Positions 16,124 through 24,207 of a stretch of DNA of 64,000 nucleotides are shown piece after piece; position 1 is the first letter of the stretch, and every line of letters begins with the position of its first letter. This DNA comes from Qipengyuania mesophila (GTDB lineage: Bacteria; Pseudomonadota; Alphaproteobacteria; Sphingomonadales; Sphingomonadaceae). The stretch spans positions 434,001 to 498,000 of the forward strand of contig NZ_JAIGNU010000001.1 of the NCBI RefSeq assembly GCF_019711655.1, in the 5' to 3' direction. The notes under the pieces were generated by a model. That model did not search any database. It saw only the letters and a list, made by a program, of their open reading frames with translations, and was not told the origin of the DNA. The position numbers were made by a program, and so were the translations under genes.

Positions 16124-16834
16124 ATGGCCATGCAGAAGCTTGCGATCGCACTCGTGCTCGGAGCGATTTCCACGCCGACGATGGCGCAGGATCTGCAGAG
16201 CCAGGAAATCGTCGTGACCGCCTCGCGAATCGAGCAGGAAGACTATTCGGACCGCATGCCGGCCGTAGGCCTGCGCAGGCCCGCAGACTTTCTCGTCCAG
16301 GCAGTCGTCATCCGGGGCGACACACGGGACATGGAACAGCGGCGCCGCGAAATCCGTTCGATGCTGTCAGACGCCATTCGCAAGGCGCAGGCCGCAGGGG
16401 TGGAACTGGCCTATGGCGACTACATCCTGACGCCGCTGACCTTGGCGAATGTCGAGGATATCGATCTTAGAAACGACAATCGCCCCGACAGCGAAAGGGT
16501 GGTCTTCCTCGTGAAGGCCAAGCTTGGCGGGACCCAGTCGGGAGAAGCCGCCGAAGCGCAGATCGCCCGCTATATCGAATCCGTTCCGGGAGTAGGGCGG
16601 GCCGAAATGGACGAATGGGGGGACAGCACGCTGTCGATCGTCGGCCCGGACAGCTACCGTCCCCAGATCGCCGAGAAGATCGCCGAGGATTCGAACGCGA
16701 TGGCCAGCCGGATGGGTCAGGGCTACGCGGTGGAGATCGAAGGCTTGAACATGCCGGTCCAATGGTCCCGCGCGGGCCCCGGCGAGGTTCTGCTCTACAT
16801 CCCCTACCGGCTCGTGGTCGTTCCGCGCCCCTGA
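16124..16834 (+). CDS. Secreted protein, possibly SIMPL-type domain
   Basis: A 236-residue exported protein: signal peptide about residues 1-23 ending TMAQ, then EIVVTASRIEQEDY. The rest alternates strands and helices (RREIRSMLSDAIRKAQAAGVEL, then YILTPLTL), a pattern reminiscent of SIMPL (DUF541) periplasmic proteins, but the match is loose. I chose ATG 16124 because AAAGGGAGA lies immediately upstream. The VVTASR motif is also found at the start of TonB-dependent receptors, but the length excludes a receptor barrel. It ends back to back with the aldehyde dehydrogenase gene as TGATCA. Confidence 0.7.
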   Translation: MAMQKLAIALVLGAISTPTMAQDLQSQEIVVTASRIEQEDYSDRMPAVGLRRPADFLVQAVVIRGDTRDMEQRRREIRSMLSDAIRKAQAAGVELAYGDYILTPLTLANVEDIDLRNDNRPDSERVVFLVKAKLGGTQSGEAAEAQIARYIESVPGVGRAEMDEWGDSTLSIVGPDSYRPQIAEKIAEDSNAMASRMGQGYAVEIEGLNMPVQWSRAGPGEVLLYIPYRLVVVPRP

Positions 16835-18268
16835 TCAGTTCCGCCGGATGACGAGGTTCCTGATCTCGGTCATGTCTTCCATCGCGAACTTGATGCCCTC
16901 GCGGCCCAGTCCTGAGTCCTTCACGCCGCCATAGGGCATGTTGTCGACGCGGTAGCTGGGCACGTCGTTGATCACCACGCCGCCGACCTCGAGCCGGTCC
17001 CAGGCATCGAACATCTTGAACAGGTCGCGCGTGAAGATCCCAGCCTGCAGGCCGAAGGTGGAACGGTTCACTTCGGCCAGCGCCTCGTCGAAGTCGGAGA
17101 ATTTCTGCAGGATCGCGAGCGGGCCGAAGGCTTCCTCGTTCAATGCCTTGGCGTCCTTGTGGACATGCTCGAGCAGCGTCGCCTGGAGCATGTTGCCCTC
17201 GCGCTCGCCGCCGCACAGCAGGCTCGCGCCGCCTTCGACCGCCTCGTCGATCCAGCCCTTGAGCCGTTTGGCTTCACCCTCGGAGATCATCGGGCCGATG
17301 AAGGTATCGCGGTCCTTGGGATCGCCCGCGACCAGGCCTTTCGTTTTCTCGACCAGCATCTCCCTGAAGCGGTCGTAGACCTCCTCGTGGATGATGATCC
17401 GCTGCACCCCGATGCAGCTCTGGCCGCTCTGGTAGAAGGCGCCGAAAATGATCCTCTCGAGCGCATCGTTGAGATCGGCGTCGCGGTCGACGACCACCGC
17501 CGCATTGCCGCCGAGTTCGAGCACCACCTTCTTCTTGCCGCAGCGTGCCTTCAAATCCCAGCCGACCGCGGGCGAGCCGGTGAAGCTGAGCAGCTTGAGC
17601 CGCTCGTCGACGGTGAAGAGGTCCGCCCCGTCGCGGCTCGCGGGCAGGATCGAGAAGGCGCCTTCGGGCAGGTCGGTTTCGGCCAGCACTTCGCCCATGA
17701 TGATCGCGCCGAGCGGCGTCTTCGAGGCGGGCTTCATCACGAAGGGACAGCCGACCGCGATCGCCGGCGCAACCTTGTGCGCGGCGAGGTTGAGCGGAAA
17801 GTTGAACGGCGAGATGAAGCTGCACGGCCCGATCGGATAGCGCTTCCAGATCGACTGGTAGCCCTTCGCCCGCGCCGAGATGTCGAGCGGCATGACCTCG
17901 CCATACATGCGCACCGATTCCTCGGCCGCGATGCGGAAGGTGTCGATCAGCCGCGTGACCTCGCCCTCCGAGTCCTTGATCGGCTTTCCCGCCTCGACGC
18001 ACAGCGCATAGGCGAGCTCGTCGAAACGCTCGGTGAAGCGGTCGACGCAGTGCTGCAGCACCGCCTGCCGCTCGTAGCTGGCGAGCCTCGCCATCGGCTC
18101 GGTCGCATGGACCGCGCCCACGATCGCCCGGTCGATGATCTCGGGCGTCGCCAGCGCGGTGCGGAAGGCGACCTCGCCGGTGAACTTGTCGGTGACCTCG
18201 AGATCGGTGTTGGGCTGCTGTGCCTTGTTGTTGAGGTAGAGCGGGTAAGTATCTTTGAGTGTGGGCAA
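16835..18268 (-). CDS. NAD(P)-dependent aldehyde dehydrogenase
   Basis: A 477-residue enzyme oxidising an aldehyde to the acid or acyl-CoA. Family motifs are complete: FNFPLN (Asn156), the Rossmann-type FTGSPAVG, the general base in LELGGN (Glu251) and the catalytic Cys285 in GQSCIGVQR. I start it at a TTG (18268) because a perfect AGGAGG lies five bases upstream and the frame has no suitable ATG there. It follows the ThDP enzyme by 26 bp and is surely in the same operon. The partner suggests that it takes up the aldehyde released by the decarboxylase; the substrate itself is unknown. Confidence 0.93.
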   Translation of the reverse strand: MPTLKDTYPLYLNNKAQQPNTDLEVTDKFTGEVAFRTALATPEIIDRAIVGAVHATEPMARLASYERQAVLQHCVDRFTERFDELAYALCVEAGKPIKDSEGEVTRLIDTFRIAAEESVRMYGEVMPLDISARAKGYQSIWKRYPIGPCSFISPFNFPLNLAAHKVAPAIAVGCPFVMKPASKTPLGAIIMGEVLAETDLPEGAFSILPASRDGADLFTVDERLKLLSFTGSPAVGWDLKARCGKKKVVLELGGNAAVVVDRDADLNDALERIIFGAFYQSGQSCIGVQRIIIHEEVYDRFREMLVEKTKGLVAGDPKDRDTFIGPMISEGEAKRLKGWIDEAVEGGASLLCGGEREGNMLQATLLEHVHKDAKALNEEAFGPLAILQKFSDFDEALAEVNRSTFGLQAGIFTRDLFKMFDAWDRLEVGGVVINDVPSYRVDNMPYGGVKDSGLGREGIKFAMEDMTEIRNLVIRRN

Positions 18269-18273
18269 GACGT

Positions 18274-18279
18274 CCTCCT
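18274..18279 (-). promoter_or_regulatory. Ribosome-binding site that fixes a TTG start
   Basis: AGGAGG on the minus strand ends five bases before the TTG at 18268. No other start codon in the aldehyde dehydrogenase frame has such a site, so the non-ATG start is well supported. Confidence 0.75.
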
Positions 18280-18294
18280 GTAACCCGATCAACC

Positions 18295-19950
18295 TCAGAG
18301 CTTCTTGCTCAGTTCCTTGATATCCTTGTTCAGGATGCGGTCGTTCTCCGAATAGTCGACCGGGCAGTCGACCAGGTGGACGCCGGGCGTGTCGCGGCAA
18401 TGGGCAAGCAGCTGGCGCAGGTGGTCGCTGCTCTCGACGCGATGGCCGGTCGCACCGTAGCTTTCGGCATAGGCGACGAAATCGGGATTGCCGTAGGCCA
18501 GACCGAAATCCTCGAACCCCATATTGGCCTGCTTCCAGCGGATCATGCCATAGGCGTCGTCACGCAGGATCAGCACGGTGAGGTCGAGCCCGAGGCGCAC
18601 CGCGGTCTCCATCTCCTGGCTGTTCATCATGAAGCCGCCGTCGCCGCAGATCGCCATGACCTTGCGTGCCGGATAGAGCATCGCGCTCATCATCGCACTG
18701 GGCAGCCCCGCGCCCATGGTGGCGAGCGCATTGTCGAGCAGCACGGTGTTGGGGCGGTAGGCGGTGTAGCCGCGCGCGAACCAGATCTTGTAGACGCCGT
18801 TGTCGAGGCAGATGATCCCGTCCTCGGGCATGCAGTCGCGCACCTGCTGGACGAGATGCGGCGGGAAGATCGGGAAGCGCGTGTCTTCAGCCAGCTTGCC
18901 CGTATGGTCGAGCTCGGCCTGGTGATAGCGCTTGAGACCGGCGCTTTCCCAGTGATCCTGCCGCGCGATATCCTCCTTGATCTGCCAGATCGCGTTGGCG
19001 ATGTCGCCGATCACCTCGATCTGCGGGAAATAGACCGGGTCGACCTCGGCGCTGCGATTGCTGACATGGATCACGGTAACGCCCTCGGGTTTCATGAAGA
19101 AGGGCGGCTTCTCGATCACGTCGTGGCCGATATTGACGATGCAGTCGGCCTCCTCGATCGCGCGGTGGCAGAAATCGCCCGCCGACAGCGCGGCGCAGCC
19201 GAGAAACAGCCGGTGCCGCTCGTCGAGCACGCCCTTGCCCATCTGCGTGGTGACGAAGGGGATGCCGGTCTTCTCGACGAATTCGGCGAGCATCTTGCCG
19301 GTCATCTTGCGGTTGGCGCCCGCCCCGATGACCAGGATCGGCTTTTTCGCGCGAGTAATGGCCGCGACCGCCTGGTCGACCGCCTTGGGCTCGGCGCTGG
19401 GCCGGCGGGCGATGCTGCGCGGGATCGGCCGTGCGCTGGTCGGCTCCTCGGCAATGTCCTCGGGCAGTTCGAGATGGACTGCGCCGGGTTTCTCCTCCTC
19501 GGCCAGACGATAGGCCTCGCGCACCCGGCTCGGCACGTTGTCCCCAGCGTGGAGCTGCCGCGTGTATTTGGTGATCGGGTCCATCATCGCGACCACGTCG
19601 AGGATCTGGAACTGGCCCTGCTTCGATTTCTTGATCGGCTTCTGCCCGGTGATCATCATCATCGGCATCCCGCCGAGCTGGGCATAGGCGGCGGCGGTGA
19701 CGAAATTGGTCGCCCCCGGCCCCAGCGTGGCGATGCAGACGCCGGTCTTGCCAGTGTGGCGACCATAGGTCGCAGCCATGAAGCCCGCGCCCTGTTCGTG
19801 CCGCGTGAGCACCAGCCTGATCTGCTTCGACCGGCTGAGGCTGTCGAGGAAGTCGAGATTTTCCTCGCCCGGCACGCCGAAAATATATTCGCAGCCTTCG
19901 GCCTCGAGGCATTCGATGAACAGGTCGGATGCTTTCCTGGACTCGGTCAT
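18295..19950 (-). CDS. ThDP-dependent acetolactate-synthase-like enzyme
   Basis: A 551-residue ThDP enzyme. The cofactor-activating Glu52 is in TRHEQGAGFMA; the central domain starts near KPILVIGAGANRK; the Mg/ThDP motif is GDGGFMMNSQEMETAV. The C-terminal part FVAYAESYGATGHRVES resembles catabolic acetolactate synthases. There is no small regulatory subunit gene beside it, so it is probably not the IlvB of branched-chain synthesis. With the aldehyde dehydrogenase 26 bp downstream, a 2-oxoacid decarboxylase or carboligase role is attractive. Acetolactate synthase is the safest family name. It probably has its own promoter in the 107-bp gap after the dehydrogenase gene. Confidence 0.9.
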   Translation of the reverse strand: MTESRKASDLFIECLEAEGCEYIFGVPGEENLDFLDSLSRSKQIRLVLTRHEQGAGFMAATYGRHTGKTGVCIATLGPGATNFVTAAAYAQLGGMPMMMITGQKPIKKSKQGQFQILDVVAMMDPITKYTRQLHAGDNVPSRVREAYRLAEEEKPGAVHLELPEDIAEEPTSARPIPRSIARRPSAEPKAVDQAVAAITRAKKPILVIGAGANRKMTGKMLAEFVEKTGIPFVTTQMGKGVLDERHRLFLGCAALSAGDFCHRAIEEADCIVNIGHDVIEKPPFFMKPEGVTVIHVSNRSAEVDPVYFPQIEVIGDIANAIWQIKEDIARQDHWESAGLKRYHQAELDHTGKLAEDTRFPIFPPHLVQQVRDCMPEDGIICLDNGVYKIWFARGYTAYRPNTVLLDNALATMGAGLPSAMMSAMLYPARKVMAICGDGGFMMNSQEMETAVRLGLDLTVLILRDDAYGMIRWKQANMGFEDFGLAYGNPDFVAYAESYGATGHRVESSDHLRQLLAHCRDTPGVHLVDCPVDYSENDRILNKDIKELSKKL

Positions 19951-20057
19951 TCGCGATTTCCCCCTCCGCGGCCTGCCCCCTGCAAGCCCTTCTGGAATCG
20001 CGACCCGAGTTCTCCCGGTGTGTGCTTCGGGGGGCCTAACAGAGGCCCGCGCGCCTG

Positions 20058-20996
20058 TCAGTAGCCGAGGTCGAGATCGAGCTGCGGCTCGACCGGCTCG
20101 CCCTTGTGCCAGCGCTCGAGATTCTCGACGAAGCGGTCGGCGCTGCGCTGGAACATTTTGGTCTGTGCGCGGCCCGAGAGGTGCATGGTGACCTGCGCAT
20201 TGTCGAGGCCCCACAGCGGATGGTCTTCGGGCAGCGGCTCGGGATCGGTGACGTCGAGCAGCGCCGCCTCGATCTTCTTCTCCTGCAGCGCCCCGACCAG
20301 CGCCTCCTGATCGACCACGTCACCGCGCGCGATGTTCACCAGCACGCCGTTGGGCCGCATCTGCGCCAGCTCCATCGCACCTATCATGTGCCGCGTTTCG
20401 GGGGTCGAGGGGACTGCGAGGACGATCCAGTCGAAATCGCCCAGCCTAGCGCGCCATTCGCCCGGCTTGAGCGCTCCTTCGGCGCCCGAGCGCCGCACCG
20501 GGACCACCTTCATGTCGAAAGCCTCCAACCGCGTCTTGATGAGCGATCCGATCGCGCCCATGCCGAGCAGCAGCACGCGCTCGCCCGCCAGCTCGCGCTT
20601 GCCCGGGCTGTCGAGCAGCCATTCGTGGCGATCCTGCGCGCGCACGACCTCGCGATAGCCCTTGGCATGCGCGAGCATCAGCATGACGACATATTCGGCG
20701 ATGGTCAGGGCGTTGATGCCGACACCATTGGTCACGGTGACGCCGCGTTCCTTCAGCAGGTCGAGCGGCATGAAATCGAGACCCGCATAGATCGAGTTCA
20801 TCCATTTGAGATTGGTCGCCGCCCTGGCGATCTCGATCATCGGCTCCTTCTCGTTGAGATCGAACCAGCCAATTTCGGCCTGCGGAGCGAATTCGAGCGC
20901 CTGTTCCTTGCTCGCGAACCACAGCGGCTCGACCCATTCGGGCAGGCGCGGTTCGACCAGCGGACGGATCAGGGCGGACAGCACGGCTTTGGTCAT
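20058..20996 (-). CDS. D-2-hydroxyacid dehydrogenase
   Basis: A 312-residue NAD(P)-dependent oxidoreductase interconverting a D-2-hydroxyacid and a 2-oxoacid. The Rossmann motif is LLLGMGAIG (143-150). The catalytic Arg, Glu and His are at Arg224 (NIARGDVVDQ), Glu253 (DPEPLPEDHPLW) and His272 (TMHLSGR); the last sits in an unusual context instead of the common TPH. It is upstream of the ThDP enzyme and aldehyde dehydrogenase on the same strand. The three could form a route from a hydroxyacid through oxoacid and aldehyde to an acid. The substrate is not evident. Confidence 0.92.
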   Translation of the reverse strand: MTKAVLSALIRPLVEPRLPEWVEPLWFASKEQALEFAPQAEIGWFDLNEKEPMIEIARAATNLKWMNSIYAGLDFMPLDLLKERGVTVTNGVGINALTIAEYVVMLMLAHAKGYREVVRAQDRHEWLLDSPGKRELAGERVLLLGMGAIGSLIKTRLEAFDMKVVPVRRSGAEGALKPGEWRARLGDFDWIVLAVPSTPETRHMIGAMELAQMRPNGVLVNIARGDVVDQEALVGALQEKKIEAALLDVTDPEPLPEDHPLWGLDNAQVTMHLSGRAQTKMFQRSADRFVENLERWHKGEPVEPQLDLDLGY

Positions 20997-21032
20997 CGAC
21001 TTCTCCTCGATGTCTCCATTGCCGTTCGGGCG

Positions 21033-21353
21033 CTATTTCGCAAACCGTTCCTTGCGGCGGCTGGCGATGTCGAGGATCGCGTCGGCGACTTCGCTGGCAT
21101 TGCGCAGCACGTGGCTGGGCGGGACCTGCATGATGTCGACCCGATGGCGTTCCTGCCAGCGCTCGCGCGCGCCGTCGTCCTTGCGCCTGAAGGGATCGTC
21201 GTCGACCTCGATCGCGAGATGCGCCTCGGCGCAATAGAGCGGGAGGACGAAGCCCTCGGCCTCGTGGTCGCGGACGAACATCAGACCCTGCGGCGCATGC
21301 TCGAGATGCTGCCAGAGGAGGGTCTGTGGATCGGCCTTGGTCACACCTTCCAT
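21033..21353 (-). CDS. DUF559-type endonuclease-like protein
   Basis: A 106-residue protein with the DUF559 pattern: LLWQHLEHAPQGLMFVRDHE, then FVLPLYCAEAHLAIEVDDDP and a C-terminal VLRNASEVADAI. The domain belongs to the PD-(D/E)xK nuclease superfamily; here the Glu-x-Asp (EVDDD) is present, but the usual HxxR..RD following it is altered. I chose ATG 21353, which lies 13 bp inside cysS; a TTG two codons earlier is possible. It follows cysS in the same operon. Cellular role unknown. Confidence 0.8.
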   Translation of the reverse strand: MEGVTKADPQTLLWQHLEHAPQGLMFVRDHEAEGFVLPLYCAEAHLAIEVDDDPFRRKDDGARERWQERHRVDIMQVPPSHVLRNASEVADAILDIASRRKERFAK

Positions 21354-22786
21354 TCCCAACCAAGCGGGTCGCCGTCCATCACCTCGACATTTTTTTCCCC
21401 AAGGCTGTCGCGGATCGCGTCGGAGGTGGCGAAATCCTTCGTGGCGCGCGCCTCCTTGCGGCGCAGAAGTTCGGCCTCGATTTCCTCCTCAGTGACCTGC
21501 GCGTGCTTGGGACGGATGCGGAGGTCCGTGCGGGCTAGGCCGAAAAGATTCAGACCGAGAACGCGGTCCATTTCCTCGACCACCGCGCGTTTGACCCCGT
21601 CACCGACCTTCTTGACCGCGAGCGCCTCCTCGAGCGCGACCAGCGCGGTCGGGGTGTTGAGATCGTCCGACATGGCTGCGGCGAATTTTGCGCGCATCGG
21701 AGCGAATTTGGGATGTGCGGCGTCGGTTGCGCCCGCATCCCGCAGCCGTTCGACCGCCATCACGATCCGCTTCAGCCGGGTCAGCGCCGCCTGCAGCCCG
21801 TCCCACGAGAATTCCAGCTCGCTGCGGTAATGGGCCTGGAGGCACATCATGCGGTAGGCGAGCGGGTGGTAGCCCTTGTCGACCAGCAGTTGCAGCCGCA
21901 GGAACTCGCCCGCGCTCTTGCTCATCTTGCCGCTGCGCTCGACGAGGAAGTTGTTGTGCATCCAGATCTTCGCGCCCGAATGCGTCGCCACGTCGAGCCC
22001 GCCGCAGCCGCAGAAGGCCTGGTTCTGCGCGATCTCGTTGGGGTGGTGGATCTCGCGGTGGTCGATCCCGCCGGTGTGGATGTCGAAGGGGAAGCCGAGC
22101 AGCTTCTCGCCCATCACCGAGCATTCGAGATGCCAGCCGGGCGCGCCCCTGCCCCACGGGCTGTCCCATTCCATCTGCCGCGTCTCCCCCGCCGGTGTCT
22201 TGCGCCAGATGGCGAAATCGGCGGCGTTGCGCTTGCCCTCGACCGTCTCGATGCGGCCCTCGCCATCTTCGGTGACCGCGCGTGCGAGCTTACCGTAATC
22301 CTCGACGGTGGAAACGTCGAAATAGAGGCCGCTGTCGAGCTCGTAGCAATGCTCATCCGCAATGCTTTTCGCAAAGGCGATCATCTCGTCGATGTAGTCG
22401 GTGGCGACCGACCATTTAGCGGGCTCGCGGATGTTGAGCGCCTTCACGTCGGCCCAGAAGGCCTCGGTATAATGCTTCGCGATGTCCCAGATCGACTGCG
22501 CCTTGGCCGCCGCCATCTTCTCCATCTTGTCCTCGCCCGCATCGGCATCGTCGGTCAAATGGCCGACGTCGGTGATGTTGATGATATGGGTGAGGTCGTA
22601 GCCCTTCCAGCGCAGCGTGCGGCCGAGGATGTCGGCGAAAACATAGGCGCGCATATTGCCGATGTGCGGGTAGTTGTAGACCGTCGGCCCGCAGGTGTAG
22701 ACGCGCGCCTCGCCGGGATGGACGGGCTCGAAGACCTCGAGCTGGCGGGTCAGCGAGTTGAACAGCTTGAGCGGCGTATCGGTCAT
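21341..22786 (-). CDS. cysS: Cysteine--tRNA ligase
   Basis: A 481-residue class I aminoacyl-tRNA synthetase that charges tRNA-Cys. The zinc Cys32 is in YTCGPTVYNYPHIGN with the HIGH-type signature at 41-44. The CSVMGEKLLG and GGIDHREIHHPNEIAQ segments, zinc-binding and substrate-binding, are intact, and KMSKS is in GKMSKSAGEF (near 285). The C-terminal anticodon-binding part is complete. It overlaps the downstream DUF559 gene by 13 bp. A palindromic repeat lies just upstream. Confidence 0.97.
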   Translation of the reverse strand: MTDTPLKLFNSLTRQLEVFEPVHPGEARVYTCGPTVYNYPHIGNMRAYVFADILGRTLRWKGYDLTHIINITDVGHLTDDADAGEDKMEKMAAAKAQSIWDIAKHYTEAFWADVKALNIREPAKWSVATDYIDEMIAFAKSIADEHCYELDSGLYFDVSTVEDYGKLARAVTEDGEGRIETVEGKRNAADFAIWRKTPAGETRQMEWDSPWGRGAPGWHLECSVMGEKLLGFPFDIHTGGIDHREIHHPNEIAQNQAFCGCGGLDVATHSGAKIWMHNNFLVERSGKMSKSAGEFLRLQLLVDKGYHPLAYRMMCLQAHYRSELEFSWDGLQAALTRLKRIVMAVERLRDAGATDAAHPKFAPMRAKFAAAMSDDLNTPTALVALEEALAVKKVGDGVKRAVVEEMDRVLGLNLFGLARTDLRIRPKHAQVTEEEIEAELLRRKEARATKDFATSDAIRDSLGEKNVEVMDGDPLGWEWKV

Positions 22787-22827
22787 GCGCGGCCAATGGC
22801 GCGGGTACGCGGGCTGGTCAACAATCA

Positions 22828-22926
22828 GTCATTGCAAGCGTAGCGAAGCAATCCATCATCCGACATCGCTATGGGCGGGAAGGTCCGTGATGGATTGCCG
22901 CGTCGCCTCCGGCTCCTCGCAATGAC
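22828..22926. repeat. Dispersed palindromic repeat (about 99 bp)
   Basis: Left arm 22828-22858 begins GTCATTGCAAGCGTAGCGAA and ends ATCCATCA; right arm 22888-22926 begins TGATGGATTGCC and ends CTCGCAATGAC. The arms are imperfect reverse complements and would fold into a long hairpin. Elements ending in GTCATTGC...CAATGAC and containing GCAATCCA are common between genes in sphingomonad and other alphaproteobacterial genomes. It fills most of the 151-bp gap between cysS and the nitroreductase gene. Confidence 0.75.
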
Positions 22927-22937
22927 TGCGTTTTGGC

Positions 22938-23618
22938 TCACTGCCACCCCTCCCAGCGCACGCTCTCTTCGGGGGGCGCGCGCTGGACGGTGAAATTGTT
23001 CACCGCGGCCACTTCGTCGCGGTAGCCGATGGCGACGCCGCAGAAGAAGATATGGTCCTCGGGGATGTCGACCACCTCGCGGATCTGGGGTGAATAGACC
23101 GCCCAGGCTTCCTGGAAGCAGGTGTCGAGCCCTTCCTCGCGGGCGAGCAGGCCGATCGTCTGCAACCACATGCCGATATCGCTCCACTGCGGCGGCCCCA
23201 TGTATTTGGGCGTGTGGACCAGCATCAGCACTGGCGCCCCGAAAGCCCGAAAATTGTTGGCGAACCACATCAGGCGCTTGCCTTTCTCCTCGCGGGAGAT
23301 CTGGAGCGCGCCATACATGTCTTCGCCCACACCGCGGCGGCGCTGCTCATAGGCTCCGTCGAGTTCGGGCGGATAGACATGGTATTCCGGCGCGAAGGCC
23401 TCGCGCCCCCTGGGCAGGTCCTGGGCCACGCGATCGAACAGCCTCTGCATCGGTTCGCCGGTGAGGACGATCCCGTGCCACGGCTGGGTGTTGCCGCCCG
23501 AAGGCGCGCGCTGCGCCTTCTCGAGAATGCGGGTCAGGACCTCGCGCTCGACCGGCTGGTCGGTGAAGGCGCGGACGGAACGGCGGCTGGCGACGGCCTC
23601 GGAAACAGTCATGGTCAT
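22938..23618 (-). CDS. Nitroreductase family oxidoreductase
   Basis: A 226-residue flavoenzyme. The N-terminal RRSVRAF and PSGGNTQPWHG motifs bind FMN phosphate and ribityl, and the C-terminal segment FFCGVAIGYRD completes the FMN site. Members reduce nitro groups, quinones or act in flavin metabolism using NAD(P)H; the physiological substrate is unknown. I start at ATG 23618 (MTMTVSEAV); an ATG two codons later is possible. It is transcribed away from the gene at 23701 across an 82-bp gap with a hairpin-forming sequence (23635-23670). Confidence 0.9.
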   Translation of the reverse strand: MTMTVSEAVASRRSVRAFTDQPVEREVLTRILEKAQRAPSGGNTQPWHGIVLTGEPMQRLFDRVAQDLPRGREAFAPEYHVYPPELDGAYEQRRRGVGEDMYGALQISREEKGKRLMWFANNFRAFGAPVLMLVHTPKYMGPPQWSDIGMWLQTIGLLAREEGLDTCFQEAWAVYSPQIREVVDIPEDHIFFCGVAIGYRDEVAAVNNFTVQRAPPEESVRWEGWQ

Positions 23619-23634
23619 CGCCCGAACGCTAACG

Positions 23635-23670
23635 CGCCGGGGAAGAAGTGCAAGCACTCCCGCCCCGGCG
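23635..23670. terminator. Hairpin between secreted-protein genes and nitroreductase
   Basis: CGCCGGGG (23635-23642) pairs with CCCCGGCG (23663-23670). An inner AGTGC/GCACT pair extends the fold. It lies after the stop of the 23701 gene on the minus strand. No T run follows, so a terminator function is only possible. Confidence 0.3.
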
Positions 23671-23700
23671 CGCCGGTGTTTCAGCGATGTCGCGTGCGGA

Positions 23701-24207
23701 TTACTCGGCGGCGGCTTCGGCAGTGGCGGCGACGCCCATTTCCTCGGGACGCAGCGCGCCCGGAGCCGGGCCCATGTCGTCGGCATCGACGAGCTTGACG
23801 CTCTTCATGCCGCGGAACTCGTCTTCCTTGGCGGGCGAGAGATCGGGACGGCCCACCATGATGCCCATCTTGATCTTGCACTTGGCGAACTGGGTTTCAC
23901 CTTCCTCGACCTCGAGCGCGAGCACATCCTTGGCTTCGCTCTTGACGGTGAATTCATGACGGCCCGGCGTGGTGCGCAGGACGAAATAGCGGCCCGCGCC
24001 CAGCGAGCTGATCTTCTCGCCGTTCTCGTTGACCGAACAGCCGAGAGCGAAACCCGTGCCGCCGGGGCGGAAAAACACGATCTGGCCGGTGCCTTCGGGT
24101 GCCTCGGGAATGGCGATGTCCGCCCCGCTGACCTTCTCGCCGGCTAGGGCGGGCGTGCCGACGGTTGCGACCAGCAGCGATGCTGCCAGAACCTTGGTCA
24201 TTCTCAT
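23701..24207 (-). CDS. Secreted DUF2846-like protein
   Basis: A 168-residue exported protein with a signal peptide ending ALA near residue 22. The mature part is a small beta domain: IVFFRPGGTG, then AGRYFVLRTTPGRHEF and LALEVEEGETQFAKCKIKMG. This ordering of a presented ligand-like strand, a turn and a TPG(R/K)H motif is found in DUF2846 proteins. The C-terminus is a disordered Ala/Glu tail. Its ATG overlaps the stop of the upstream gene as TAATG, so the pair is translated together. Molecular role unknown. Confidence 0.78.
   Translation of the reverse strand: MRMTKVLAASLLVATVGTPALAGEKVSGADIAIPEAPEGTGQIVFFRPGGTGFALGCSVNENGEKISSLGAGRYFVLRTTPGRHEFTVKSEAKDVLALEVEEGETQFAKCKIKMGIMVGRPDLSPAKEDEFRGMKSVKLVDADDMGPAPGALRPEEMGVAATAEAAAE

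Noticed and set aside
16124-16834. Possible TonB-dependent receptor because of EIVVTASR near the N-terminus
   Set aside because: The protein is 236 residues with no plug or barrel repeats. Too short for a receptor.
21341-21359. TTG two codons before the ATG as start of the DUF559 gene
   Set aside because: The ATG at 21353 is more likely by codon choice. The difference is two residues.
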